From an uncultured Bacteroidaceae bacterium (GTDB lineage: Bacteria > Bacteroidota > Bacteroidia > Bacteroidales > Bacteroidaceae): a DNA stretch of 40,265 nt. The DNA is taken from positions 1 to 40,265 of the forward strand of contig CAJORF010000138.1 of assembly GCA_905236985.1 (NCBI GenBank), given 5' to 3'. The notes below the pieces were generated by a model that worked only from the letters and a program-made list of their open reading frames with translations, ran no database searches and had not been told where the DNA came from. The translations under genes were made by a program, and so were the position numbers. Shown here one piece after another: positions 9,088 to 17,397 of the stretch. How positions within the stretch are numbered: position 1 is the first letter of the stretch; each line of letters opens with the position of its first letter.

Positions 9088-9528
9088 CTATAGCGCATTG
9101 TATATCTCACCCGGCGTGAAGCCCCTACCAGCTGCGAAGCGGAAAAGCTTGCCTCGCCGCGTGTAGTCATCCTCGTCGGTCAGCGTGCGTGCCTTCTGTT
9201 CCAGGAGTTTTTCCAGCACTTCACGGTATTCATCCTCAGGAAGTTCATTGAGTGCTTCGCTGATGTCGCTTGACGGTAATCCCTTCAAGCGTAACCCCTG
9301 CTGAATCTTCAGGCGTCCCCAATGTGCGAAGTGCAGCTTGTCATTCGCGAACGCACGGCAATAGCGGGCGGTATCCAAGAAACCCCCATCATAGAGACGG
9401 TCTATGACTGCATCGATATCGTCCGCAGGCAAGGCAGCCCTCTTCAGCTTCTCGCGAATCTCACTCTCGCAATGTTCGCTTGCGCTGCAGAGGGCTGCCA
9501 TGCGGTTCAAGGCCAATTCCAATTCCAT
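9088..9528 (-). CDS. recX: RecX regulatory protein
   Basis: 146 aa, alpha-helical, with the RecX repeat pattern: 'CESEIREKLKRAALPADDIDAVIDRLYDGGFLD' style first repeat (written here only as the pattern E-IREKL ... I-RL---GFLD), then RYCRAFANDK and WGRLKIQQGLRLKG. RecX binds and restrains RecA filaments. It is on the same strand as, and 133 bases downstream of, rubredoxin. Its 3' end meets metF head-on. recA is not in the window. Confidence 0.88.
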   Translation of the reverse strand: MELELALNRMAALCSASEHCESEIREKLKRAALPADDIDAVIDRLYDGGFLDTARYCRAFANDKLHFAHWGRLKIQQGLRLKGLPSSDISEALNELPEDEYREVLEKLLEQKARTLTDEDDYTRRGKLFRFAAGRGFTPGEIYNAL

Positions 9529-9571
9529 TGTTTCGGAAATCCCTTGGATTGACGATAATATATTTACTATT

Positions 9572-9647
9572 TGACGATTTACAATTTACTATTTAGACAA
9601 TTTAGTCTTTTTCATCTTGGGAAGAAAAGGGAAATTGTAAATCGTCA
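9572..9647. repeat. Inverted repeat of the TTTACAATTTAC type between rubredoxin and recX
   Basis: A perfect 16-bp inverted repeat, TGACGATTTACAATTT (9572-9587) with its complement (9632-9647), separated by 44 bases. Similar AT-rich units recur at 22524-22552 and 37040-37066. It lies just downstream of the rubredoxin stop and may end that transcript or be a dispersed intergenic repeat. Confidence 0.6.
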
Positions 9648-9661
9648 GATTGTAAATTTCC

Positions 9662-9823
9662 TTATTCTTCGGCGGAGAAGTCTTCCTTGCCTACGCCACA
9701 GATGGGGCATACCCAATCTTCGGGAAGGTCTTCGAAAGCGGTGCCAGGAGCAATGCCGTTGTCGGGATCGCCCAGTTCGGGATCATAGACGTAACCACAG
9801 GGGTCGCAAACATACTTTTTCAT
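9662..9823 (-). CDS. Rubredoxin
   Basis: A 53-aa one-iron electron carrier. Both iron-binding knuckles are visible: [10 protein letters not shown] (C6, C9) and [11 protein letters not shown] (C39 and C42). The upstream extension of the open frame (to 9916) has no rubredoxin homology and overlaps the promoter, so MKKYVCDP is taken as the start. It is the likely electron donor to the flavodiiron protein at 1471-2646, but the two are 7 kb apart and on opposite strands. A -7 box TACTTTTG (9890-9897, minus) is about 67 bases upstream. Confidence 0.95.
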   Translation of the reverse strand: MKKYVCDPCGYVYDPELGDPDNGIAPGTAFEDLPEDWVCPICGVGKEDFSAEE

Positions 9824-9889
9824 AGTCGTAATTGTTATTTTGAAGGTGAATATTGTGCGGTAGCAACCGCTTTTCATGTGTTTCGCCGA

Positions 9890-9897
9890 CAAAAGTA
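9890..9897 (-). promoter_or_regulatory. Bacteroidota -7 box for rubredoxin
   Basis: TACTTTTG on the minus strand, fitting TAnnTTTG. No good -33 TTTG was found at the usual distance. Confidence 0.5.
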
Positions 9898-10023
9898 ATA
9901 CTTTTCCGCGAAACACCTTCCCTTTTTTCCAATAATTTTATGCTGTTAGCAGTTTTTAGGGTTTCAGCCCACACATTTTTATCCCCAAAAGATGAACCTT
10001 GTTGGACAAAACGGCTAAAGCCA

Positions 10024-10063
10024 CAACAGCAACTACAATCCTTGGTGACTGTAGCTGCTGTTG
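10024..10063 (-). terminator. Hairpin downstream of the peptide remnant
   Basis: A 14-bp stem with one mismatch (10024-10037 with 10050-10063) around a 12-base loop. On the minus strand it follows the peptide remnant (stop at 10107), so it is a plausible end of that transcript. The T-run after it is weak. Confidence 0.5.
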
Positions 10064-10106
10064 CTATAATAAAATTAGGTTTAGTTACCTGAGGTAGAAC
10101 GTGAGC

Positions 10107-10211
10107 TTATTCCTTGTCAAGTTCGTCGTCCTCATCCCAGATATCCCAGTCGTCACTGCCTTTGACGAGGGCTTCGTCGCCGTCAACGGTTGTTGTTCTA
10201 TTTAGGGTTCG
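10107..10211 (-). pseudogene. Headless remnant of a small acidic peptide gene
   Basis: An open frame of 34 codons with no start codon (a TAG precedes it). It ends in EALVKGSDDWDIW followed by an acidic stretch and a stop. This matches the C-terminal half of the intact 54-aa peptide at 14344-14508 (DALVKGSDNWDIW), but the MKKTYIAPEL half is missing. Both lie downstream of a gene with the same sorting tail, so the remnant looks like the second half of a duplicated unit. A -7 box remains upstream at 10257-10264. Translation from a non-ATG codon cannot be ruled out. Confidence 0.7.
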
Positions 10212-10256
10212 CTAATTAAAGCTTTTATATTATTCAGTTTTTCCTATTCCTTTGGG

Positions 10257-10264
10257 CAAAAGTA
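10257..10264 (-). promoter_or_regulatory. Bacteroidota -7 box upstream of the peptide remnant
   Basis: TACTTTTG on the minus strand, followed by CCC. It would start a transcript through the remnant at 10107-10211. Confidence 0.45.
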
Positions 10265-10320
10265 CGGATTTTCTCTTTATTGGGAGATAAGATTTTGTAA
10301 AAAATTTACAAATAACAACG

Positions 10321-10370
10321 AAAAAAACGGGTAATAAGTGTACATTCCACACTGATTATACCCGTTTTTC
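10321..10370 (-). terminator. Terminator after the PI-PLC-like gene
   Basis: Stem arms CGGGTATAATCAGTGT (49-64 of this block, minus sense) and ACACTTATTACCCG pair with a 2-base bulge around a 7-base loop. On the minus strand a run of T follows. It lies about 20 bases after the stop at 10392 and also has T's on the other side, so it could work in both directions. Confidence 0.8.
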
Positions 10371-10391
10371 CTTATTTTCGCTTGTTCCTTT

Positions 10392-13300
10392 TTACTTCAC
10401 AAGCACTTTCTTTCCATTGACAATGTTCACCCCCCTCTGCAGCGTGCTCAGACGCTGACCTGCGAGGTTGTAGATCACATCATCGCCCTTTTCGACATTC
10501 ATGTTCTGGATACCATCAGCTGCATCATCGAAGTAGAATGCCTTGACACCAGCAGTGGAGGGGGCTACGAGGTAAGCACGATTGGCACGAACCCAAGGCG
10601 TGGGATCACCGTCTTCGTTTCCGATGAGGTAGAATCCAACTTTGTTGTCCTTGTTTTGGAGAACATAGTTACCAGCCTCAGGCTGTATGTCTGTATATGT
10701 ACCAACAAGAACACCAGCCTTCAGTTCTGCGGGAGCTTCCTGAGCATAACCAGTCACTTCGAAACTTGTGGCATTTCCTGCACTGAGGATGACGGGAGTG
10801 TGAGCAGGTACTGGATTTGGAATCTCAGTCAAGGCTATTTTCCTTCCATCGGATTCAATTGTAGCAATAGAAGCCTTTACACCATCAGGAACAGTGGTCG
10901 TGAAGGGAGCCACAAAGGTAGCATAGCCAGCATCGGTGATTTCCACGTTGATGGTCTGCTTGTTACCAAGGTAGATCAGGCGGAAGTTGTCGAGTACCAT
11001 CCAGTCGCCGTCGTTCAGCTTCTCTGTCTTGCGGGCACCAAAGGTCAGCGAGCCATCCTGACCTACGACAATTTCATCCAGCGTTAGCCAATAGAGGCCG
11101 CTCTGGAAATAGAGACAGGCGTCGTCAATGCCGTCAGGCATATAACCAACTGAAGAACTGCGCCCCATGCCGGGTGCTTTGTCTGCACCAACAGATATAT
11201 TCTGGATGAGCGTGCTCTTTGTGCCGGCATACAAGGTTGCCAGTTGACGAACCTCGCCACCACCGGCAAGGATGTCAGCCTGATTGGTAAAGTTACCGTC
11301 GCGATAGAACGCCTGCACCTTTAGTTTGTATGTTCCGGCGGGCAGACCTGTTACCATCTGTTCGACTGTGGCAGATGTGTTGTTGTATGACTCAATCGCG
11401 AAGTCGGGATGATTGTCGCCCCGTCCCCAGATGCTGGCATTGGTGAATGTCCAGGCACTGACATCCTCGCGCTGGCTGAAGTTTGGCGACTTGATGAGGT
11501 AGGAAGCATCCTGCGGAGCTGTCTCGGTGGCTGCTGCCAGTAAAGCGTCACGATCGGCTTTAGTCACCAGCTTCCACTGGTTTGTTGCACCTGTTGCTGT
11601 AATGCAATTCGTGATGACATTGTTGTAGGTTCCGCCCTCGTAACCCAGCAGATTGCTTTCGTTGGCACTACGGACGATGTTATACTTGCCATCGCCTTGA
11701 GAGATGAATTTCCAACTGTCGCTCGTCCAAGTGTCGCAATAACCATTGTAGTTCAGATATTCTTTGTTGTTGGCACCCTCCTTGCCATTGAGGAGGTGAG
11801 TATTCAGTTTGTAGATACCATCACCTGATACTTCCAACGTCACGATGATGCCTGGGAAGCCAAGAGCGGCATGAGCGCCCCAGTCAGCGCCACCACAGAG
11901 GAAGCGGCCTGTACCTACATTATAAAGATAGAAGTCGCCTGCTGCCGGTTCGTTGCCCGTGAACACATCGGCATGTGTCTCGGCATTGGCTATACGACGG
12001 GCAAGACGCAGTGCAGCCAAGGCATCATTGATCTGGGCGGCTGTTGTTCCATTTTCTAAAACATCATTAGCCGCTGTTACATCCACGCCGTCACCCTGAG
12101 CAAAAGATATGGTAGCACTGAGAATGGTGACGTCTGCCGTCTCGGCATTGGCACGAGCGTTGTTCAGGGCGTTCGTCTTGGCTGACAATACATCCTTATC
12201 CAATGATTCGCGGACGGCGATGGCTTCTTCGAGCGCATTAGAGAGTGCGTTTTGCAGAGCGGTCGTTGTATGTCCGCTGTAAGCCTGAGCTGCGGCTATG
12301 GCCGATTCCAGAGCATCGGTAAACTGTCCCAAGTCAGGTAACCCAAGATAGTAGAGACGTACATTGTCGAAGCAGCTCCAGTCTTGACCATTCTTGTTGT
12401 CCAGCTTCATGCCGATTGTCAGATTACCATCTGTGACAATGGCCTGAATAGGTGTGTTCTCATAATAACCTTCGCGGAAAGCGATGGATGCCTTACCCTT
12501 TCCATTGGGGTAACGATAGGTCGTTCCATTGATCTCTACTGTGTTGTCAGCACACGCGGCTGGCAGGGTTGAAGAAAGTTGAGGCAACAAGTAGGCTTCA
12601 GTGTCATTGATGTAGTACTTCGTACGTTGTATGTCCGTGTTACCCGCTCTCATTTGGGTGATGAGATAATCGCTGTTGTTGCCTTCACTGATGCGATAGT
12701 AGCCTTGCACGCGCAGCTCGTAAACACCGTCTTTCAGCCCTGTGAACGATTGATGGATATTGAAATTGGCATTCCACACTTCTGCGCAGTTGTTGGAGGC
12801 GTCGGCATTGCGACACCAATCATCTCCTGGACGCCAATTGGAGTTATCTACATTCTTCCAGGAGTTCTGCTCGCCATTATAGCGGTCGAAGCCTTGATTC
12901 TCTATGAGATAGGTAACATCTACAGGATTAGAGGACGATGCTACGGAAAGATCCTCGCGTACGTTTCGAGGTACGAACTGCCATTGAGCACTCCTGTTGG
13001 AAGGCATCGCACCTGCTTCCAGACGTGTCTGTCCATCCTTCGCCTGAAGGTAGTTGCTGCCATTCTTCAAAGTATAGATTTGGTTGGTGTTGTCAATACA
13101 TTCGAAAGTCCATGAGGTAGGTGTGTTATCCACATAGACCGTCTCGCCATTCCCATCGGCGATGAAAATGCCCCTGCCTATGCCATTGACGTTCGTGACA
13201 AGAGTGAGGGTGCCATCGCCGGCATTATGCACCGCAATGGGCATTCCACCTTTGTCAAAACCAGCACGGGTGCCATAGTTGTTGCTACGGGTGATGTACA

Positions 13301-14261
13301 TGTCTCGTTCTACATTATAGACATAGTACTGCCCCGTCACAGGTTCGCTGACCGATGCAGTAGCAATATTGCTGTTCTGATTGATGATAGCACTGACGAG
13401 GGTAGCACCTTTGTAATTGCTGGAACCTGCAAAGTCCATCATAATGATGCCCGTAGGACCGGGATTAGCATTGATGGTATTCAGGGCGTGGGTGTTGCAT
13501 GTGTTTGCATTGGAAGTGATGTTCGAACTGGTGCCTGTGGAACCTGTATAGCCAGATGTATGATTGATGAACATACGGTTGGTGCTATTGTTGGTACGCG
13601 CTTCAGTAAGGAGATTAGTGATAGCTGTTGACTTGGCGGTAGCATCTTCCACTTGATAATCGTCCTGAACCACAAAATCTACGCCATTGGCAGACTTGAC
13701 ATCACGAGTTGTATTGTCGCTCCAATAATCAATTTTATAACCTTCAGCAAAATAGTCGCGGCTGAGAACGATGATTTTTCCGCGAACGTCGCCCAGACGT
13801 AGGTCCTTACTGAAGGGGATGATGTTGGAGAATTGATTGATGACGGCAGCTACCTTGGTAGCCCAATTGGAACCATCATTTTCATTACGCATCAGGACGA
13901 TAGCAAAGTCGCTGGAATTGGAAGTTAGTCTCCCACTGATGGTCGTGAGGGCTTCCTTCAAAGTGACCCCAGTAGGTAAAATACCATGATAGATGGTGCA
14001 ATCATTGCCGTTATCCGTCGGGCGAAGGTCAAAGACACGGACACCAGCATCCCATAATCCTGCAATATCTTTGTCTTGACATACACCTGAAAGAATACCC
14101 TTTGCTGCTGCATCGTGTGCTCCAGGCAATGACATTTGGGCTACGAAAATGTTGTCATTGAGGTCTGCCATCCATTGTTTCAAATCGACTTGAGCCACGC
14201 TACTTCCAATGCTACATACAAAGCCAACGAATGTAGTGATGAAAATTCTAAAATTGTTCAT
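10392..14261 (-). CDS. Secreted PI-PLC-like phospholipase with duplicated lectin/CBM-like modules and sorting tail
   Basis: 1289 aa. The signal peptide is 1-23 (ends SSVAQ). The PI-PLC X domain spans about 25-300: H49 in SLPGAHDA and H92 in IYHG match the two catalytic histidines, and FDLRPTDNG (77-85) matches the family. From about 310-640 comes a ricin-like segment (YYVYNVERDMY) then a CBM-like segment ending FDNVRLYYLG. From about 775-1092 the same order repeats (FYLYNVGTGRF ... LDNFRLIYLG). Between the copies is an Ala-rich helical stretch (about 640-770). Near the C-terminus the 'GYATFVAP ... HTPVILS' pre-tail domain precedes the YNLAGQRLS...NGKKVLVK sorting tail. It probably cleaves phosphatidylinositol or GPI anchors outside the cell, but substrate specificity is inference. 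It follows the small peptide gene and a 16-bp leader hairpin. Confidence 0.85.
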   Translation of the reverse strand: MNNFRIFITTFVGFVCSIGSSVAQVDLKQWMADLNDNIFVAQMSLPGAHDAAAKGILSGVCQDKDIAGLWDAGVRVFDLRPTDNGNDCTIYHGILPTGVTLKEALTTISGRLTSNSSDFAIVLMRNENDGSNWATKVAAVINQFSNIIPFSKDLRLGDVRGKIIVLSRDYFAEGYKIDYWSDNTTRDVKSANGVDFVVQDDYQVEDATAKSTAITNLLTEARTNNSTNRMFINHTSGYTGSTGTSSNITSNANTCNTHALNTINANPGPTGIIMMDFAGSSNYKGATLVSAIINQNSNIATASVSEPVTGQYYVYNVERDMYITRSNNYGTRAGFDKGGMPIAVHNAGDGTLTLVTNVNGIGRGIFIADGNGETVYVDNTPTSWTFECIDNTNQIYTLKNGSNYLQAKDGQTRLEAGAMPSNRSAQWQFVPRNVREDLSVASSSNPVDVTYLIENQGFDRYNGEQNSWKNVDNSNWRPGDDWCRNADASNNCAEVWNANFNIHQSFTGLKDGVYELRVQGYYRISEGNNSDYLITQMRAGNTDIQRTKYYINDTEAYLLPQLSSTLPAACADNTVEINGTTYRYPNGKGKASIAFREGYYENTPIQAIVTDGNLTIGMKLDNKNGQDWSCFDNVRLYYLGLPDLGQFTDALESAIAAAQAYSGHTTTALQNALSNALEEAIAVRESLDKDVLSAKTNALNNARANAETADVTILSATISFAQGDGVDVTAANDVLENGTTAAQINDALAALRLARRIANAETHADVFTGNEPAAGDFYLYNVGTGRFLCGGADWGAHAALGFPGIIVTLEVSGDGIYKLNTHLLNGKEGANNKEYLNYNGYCDTWTSDSWKFISQGDGKYNIVRSANESNLLGYEGGTYNNVITNCITATGATNQWKLVTKADRDALLAAATETAPQDASYLIKSPNFSQREDVSAWTFTNASIWGRGDNHPDFAIESYNNTSATVEQMVTGLPAGTYKLKVQAFYRDGNFTNQADILAGGGEVRQLATLYAGTKSTLIQNISVGADKAPGMGRSSSVGYMPDGIDDACLYFQSGLYWLTLDEIVVGQDGSLTFGARKTEKLNDGDWMVLDNFRLIYLGNKQTINVEITDAGYATFVAPFTTTVPDGVKASIATIESDGRKIALTEIPNPVPAHTPVILSAGNATSFEVTGYAQEAPAELKAGVLVGTYTDIQPEAGNYVLQNKDNKVGFYLIGNEDGDPTPWVRANRAYLVAPSTAGVKAFYFDDAADGIQNMNVEKGDDVIYNLAGQRLSTLQRGVNIVNGKKVLVK

Positions 14262-14281
14262 GTTAGTCTATGATTTCGGAT

Positions 14282-14318
14282 AGTGAGGGGTGAGTCGTTT
14301 CTCGACCCACCCCTCACT
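14282..14318. repeat. GC-rich palindrome in the leader of the PI-PLC-like gene
   Basis: A 16-bp stem (14282-14297 with 14303-14318; one G-U pair on the minus RNA) and a 5-base loop. It ends 20 bases before the PI-PLC ATG. Its GGGGTGGGTC core is shared with the inverted pair at 14515-14673, so it is treated as a repeat copy. It could also act as an attenuator or mRNA stabiliser. Confidence 0.6.
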
Positions 14319-14343
14319 TTTGTTTCATGTGTTTAGCGTATTA

Positions 14344-14508
14344 CTATTCGTCTATATCGTTAGCGTCTTCGCCCCAGATGTCCCAGTTGTCACTGCCTTT
14401 GACAAGGGCATCGGAATCGTCTGCTGTGCCACGTAGCGAGAGGGCGATGATGTTCTGTGTCTCCATGAGCTGCTCTTTGAGCTCGGGTGCAATATATGTC
14501 TTTTTCAT
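14344..14508 (-). CDS. Small acidic peptide of the 'MKKTYIAPEL' type
   Basis: 54 aa, starting MKKTYIAPELKEQL, with a small hydrophobic patch IIALSL (about 27-32) and a strongly acidic end containing SDNWDIW. An in-frame upstream ATG (14529) lies inside a palindromic repeat and was rejected. The N-terminal 'KKTYIAP' pattern is common in short Bacteroidales genes of unknown function. I know of no assigned role. It sits between two genes for secreted proteins on the same strand, and a truncated relative (10107-10211) lies beyond the PI-PLC gene. It could be a peptide precursor, a secretion helper or a regulator; nothing in the sequence decides. Confidence 0.7.
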   Translation of the reverse strand: MKKTYIAPELKEQLMETQNIIALSLRGTADDSDALVKGSDNWDIWGEDANDIDE

Positions 14509-14514
14509 AACTTT

Positions 14515-14553
14515 AAGACCCACCCCCATACCCCTCCCGTAATGGAGGGGGCG
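14515..14553 (+). repeat. GC-rich repeat, left arm of inverted pair
   Basis: Begins AAGACCCACCCC and contains CCCCTCCCGTAATGGAGGGG. It is the mirror partner of 14627-14673. The arm reaches to 7 bases from the peptide gene's start codon and so supplies its upstream leader. Confidence 0.65.
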
Positions 14554-14626
14554 GCTGGCGCTTGAGGGAGTCTATAGGGTCATTTCTTTAATGTTAGTAT
14601 TTTAAAATGATTCGTTTCCACCCGAA

Positions 14627-14673
14627 GGCCCCCTCCATCACGGGAGGGGTGCCCGTAGGGCGGGGTGGGTCTT
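14627..14673 (-). repeat. GC-rich repeat, right arm of inverted pair
   Basis: On the minus strand it reads AAGACCCACCCC, a short insert, then ACCCCTCCCGTGATGGAGGG. It matches the left arm (14515-14553) in opposite orientation. The arms bound about 73 bases of AT-rich spacer, giving a MITE-like unit of about 160 bp. The right end touches the stop of the 773-aa gene. Confidence 0.65.
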
Positions 14674-14674
14674 T

Positions 14675-16996
14675 TTACTTCACGAGAACTTTCTTGCCAT
14701 TGACAATGTTCACTCCCTTCTGCAACGTGCTCAGACGCTGACCTGCGAGGTTGTAGATCTCACCAGCAGCTGCGCTACCCTTGACGCTCTGGATGGCATC
14801 CGTAGTGTCGCCGAAGAAGAAGGCCTTAACACCACCAACCTGAGCGGGGATGTAATAAGCGCGGAAGCCAGGAACCTTGGGAGTAGCTGTTGAGATATCT
14901 ACCTGATAGAAGCCAACCTTGCCACTCTGATTCTGGAGGATATAGCTGTTGTTGGGAGCTTCGATAGCTGCATAGACACCAGTAAGGACGTTGGCTGCAT
15001 TGGAAGGATCAACATCAGCTGTAATCGCAAAGTTATATGAACCAGGAGCAGCAGCTTCACCATTTTCACCTGAGAGGATGACGGGTGTGCCAGCGGGAAT
15101 GGTAGTGCTAACAGGAGCCAAATCAAGATGTTCTCCTTCAGCATTGATGGTAACAGTGTTGGCAGTTACACCTTCGGGAATAGTCAGAGCGACAGGAGCG
15201 CAAAGGGTAGCATAACCAGCCTCTGAGATAGTAACGGGAAGAGTGGTTACTTCTTCGAGAGCCCAACTGCGATAGCGGAGGTTACCGGTTGTCATACTGG
15301 CACTGGAACCACGGTCTGCACTGGAGGCGCCATCACCATTGTCATAGAAGTAAGCATTCGTGGAGAGAATGCCATAGCCACCGTTGGTGTTGCCATCATA
15401 GAAAGTAACTTCAGAAGGATTGCCAACTACCCATGCCCATGAACTAGAGCTCATGCCGTTGTTGAGGCCTGTGCTGAGGTTGGTGAGGATGCTACCATCG
15501 AAGTAGAAAATGGTGGTTGCATCTGTTGCATCAGTCATGGCAAACTTACTATTGCCGGCAAAACCTGCAGCAAGATACTTACCACTTGTGTTACCCTTGA
15601 TACGATAGAAACCAACAGTAGGCATATTCAAAGCATAATTAGCCAATAATCCTTGAGCAACAGCAAGATTATCTTCAGAATAGCCCTGAGCCTTCAAACC
15701 GCTAATGATAGTAGCAGCCTGACTGGTATAGCCTGCATAATCACCAGTAAAACCATACTGGTTGAGCCCTGTACCAAAGTTTATAGCTTCAAGTTTTTCA
15801 ATTGCTGTATCAAATTGACCTTGTCCAGAGAGCAGGTCTGCGATGATAGAACCATCGAAATCAGCAGCCTCAACAATGTAGTTGCGATTTCCGCCATCTA
15901 ATGTACTCCAACCATCAATTACCATAAAGCCATTACCGCCATTGAATATATGGCTATTATCAAACTTGAACCACCATGGGTATGTAGCATTACCTGTTGC
16001 GGTTATCGTAATAGCCTCTGGAGTACGTGAGAGTGACTTATCTGATCTAACAAATCTACCTTCGCTGACGCTGTATAAATAATACTCCTCACCTGTATTA
16101 TAGAGAACAAATTTGTTAGCATCATTAACATTGTAGTTGGCTGTCTGTGTTGCACTCATCTGAGAACTAGATATAGCCCACGTACCACGTTCGTTCCTTA
16201 TGTAATATGCTTTATTATTACTTAGATTATTGAGGTCTGTAATGGCCGTACGAGGTGTGCGCCTGACGGAAATTGTACAATCTGTAGAACCTATAGTTCC
16301 TTCAGCTTGAATGTCTGAATATGCAACATAGTTCAACCAAGATGAAGGTATATTGATATCACTTCCTTCTTCAACATTCTCTTCTACTTGAGTAGCAATA
16401 GGGGTTTCACTATCACCATCATAGAGGTTATAAGTAACATTGACAAACTTTGTACCCTGTGGGACAACACTGATTAAGAAACTTGGCAGATAGAGGGTGT
16501 TCCCACTATTTGCTGTACTAATTGTGAAATAGGTGGATTGTGCTTCCAATCCTGTCACATTAAACGCCTTTGGACCTGTTGGATTATTATATGGCGGTGC
16601 ACTCACAGTTACAGAAACAGTCCCATCTTCTGAAGTAAGTGTATGAGGAGCATTGTAAGTATGTGCGCAACCACTGATAGAATAACCAGTAATTATATAC
16701 CCATCTGGAGCTGATAAAGTAACACTATAAGGAGTGGCAGCAGCTGTAACCAATTTGAAACAGTTACCATAGTTTGTTGCACTGACATATTGTTCGCCGA
16801 TGGTAACACCAGAGGCTGCAGTGACGGTCACGCCAGCAAGACCAGAACCTGCGGCTGTGGTGAAAACTTGACCTGAGAAGGTGCCAAAACCAGCAGCGGT
16901 TGGAAGGCCATCAGAAGTATTAGCAATCTTCACATCCGTAGCCATAGCCCCCACTGTACCCAGCAGGGCGCATAAAAGAAGTAGAAATTTTCTCAT
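14675..16996 (-). CDS. Large secreted protein of unknown function with sorting tail
   Basis: 773 aa. The signal peptide is residues 1-19 (LLLLCALLGTVGAMA). No catalytic motif was recognised. The N-terminal part (20-170) is Gly/Thr/Ser-rich and beta-like. The middle has ricin-like patterns (KAYYIRNERGTWA; EEYYLYSVSEGRFV; FYRIKGNTSGKYLAAG), which suggest carbohydrate binding. The pre-tail domain 'GYATLCAPVALTIPEGV ... AGTPVILS' is followed by YNLAGQRLSTLQ...NGKKVLVK, nearly identical at DNA level to the end of the PI-PLC-like gene (10395-10480). Such tails direct type IX-type export and surface attachment in Bacteroidota. It is likely a surface or released adhesin or binding protein. The peptide gene follows 166 bases downstream. 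Confidence 0.8.
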   Translation of the reverse strand: MRKFLLLLCALLGTVGAMATDVKIANTSDGLPTAAGFGTFSGQVFTTAAGSGLAGVTVTAASGVTIGEQYVSATNYGNCFKLVTAAATPYSVTLSAPDGYIITGYSISGCAHTYNAPHTLTSEDGTVSVTVSAPPYNNPTGPKAFNVTGLEAQSTYFTISTANSGNTLYLPSFLISVVPQGTKFVNVTYNLYDGDSETPIATQVEENVEEGSDINIPSSWLNYVAYSDIQAEGTIGSTDCTISVRRTPRTAITDLNNLSNNKAYYIRNERGTWAISSSQMSATQTANYNVNDANKFVLYNTGEEYYLYSVSEGRFVRSDKSLSRTPEAITITATGNATYPWWFKFDNSHIFNGGNGFMVIDGWSTLDGGNRNYIVEAADFDGSIIADLLSGQGQFDTAIEKLEAINFGTGLNQYGFTGDYAGYTSQAATIISGLKAQGYSEDNLAVAQGLLANYALNMPTVGFYRIKGNTSGKYLAAGFAGNSKFAMTDATDATTIFYFDGSILTNLSTGLNNGMSSSSWAWVVGNPSEVTFYDGNTNGGYGILSTNAYFYDNGDGASSADRGSSASMTTGNLRYRSWALEEVTTLPVTISEAGYATLCAPVALTIPEGVTANTVTINAEGEHLDLAPVSTTIPAGTPVILSGENGEAAAPGSYNFAITADVDPSNAANVLTGVYAAIEAPNNSYILQNQSGKVGFYQVDISTATPKVPGFRAYYIPAQVGGVKAFFFGDTTDAIQSVKGSAAAGEIYNLAGQRLSTLQKGVNIVNGKKVLVK

Positions 16997-17137
16997 TTTG
17001 AAAATGTTAAGTAGTTGAGTTAATAAAATTTGAATTGTTTCTAAATCTCTGAAATGACGTTCTTAGATGATGAACGAGGTTTGCGTAAGTCTTGCGCGTG
17101 CGTACCTTTATAAGGTTTTACACGCATATTTCGGGCG

Positions 17138-17145
17138 CAAAGGTA
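17138..17145 (-). promoter_or_regulatory. Bacteroidota -7 box for the 773-aa secreted protein gene
   Basis: TACCTTTG on the minus strand, then CGC; perfect fit to TAnnTTTG. The leader would be about 130 bases. Confidence 0.55.
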
Positions 17146-17397
17146 CAGCTTTTTTTTGATTCAAGCACTATATTTGCCTTAAAAAGTGATGATTAAGTAC
17201 AAAAAAAGGCATAAAGAGTGTAAAAGATACGCCATAAAGGGCTTGTTAGCATAATCATCACGTGTATTTCATACGACCATACGTTCAAGCCGTTACGTCT
17301 ATACGTGTGAGCCGCCACGAGCGGTCGTTTTCTTCGCTTTTTCGTGAGCAAGACGAAAAGTTTTGAAAGAAAAAGGGTGTATGTGCGGGAAAAATAG

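Noticed and set aside
9824-9916. Longer frame in front of rubredoxin
   Set aside because: It crosses the -7 box, and rubredoxins begin at MKKYVC.
9853-10092. 79-codon plus-strand open frame
   Set aside because: It covers the rubredoxin promoter and a hairpin; no protein features were seen.
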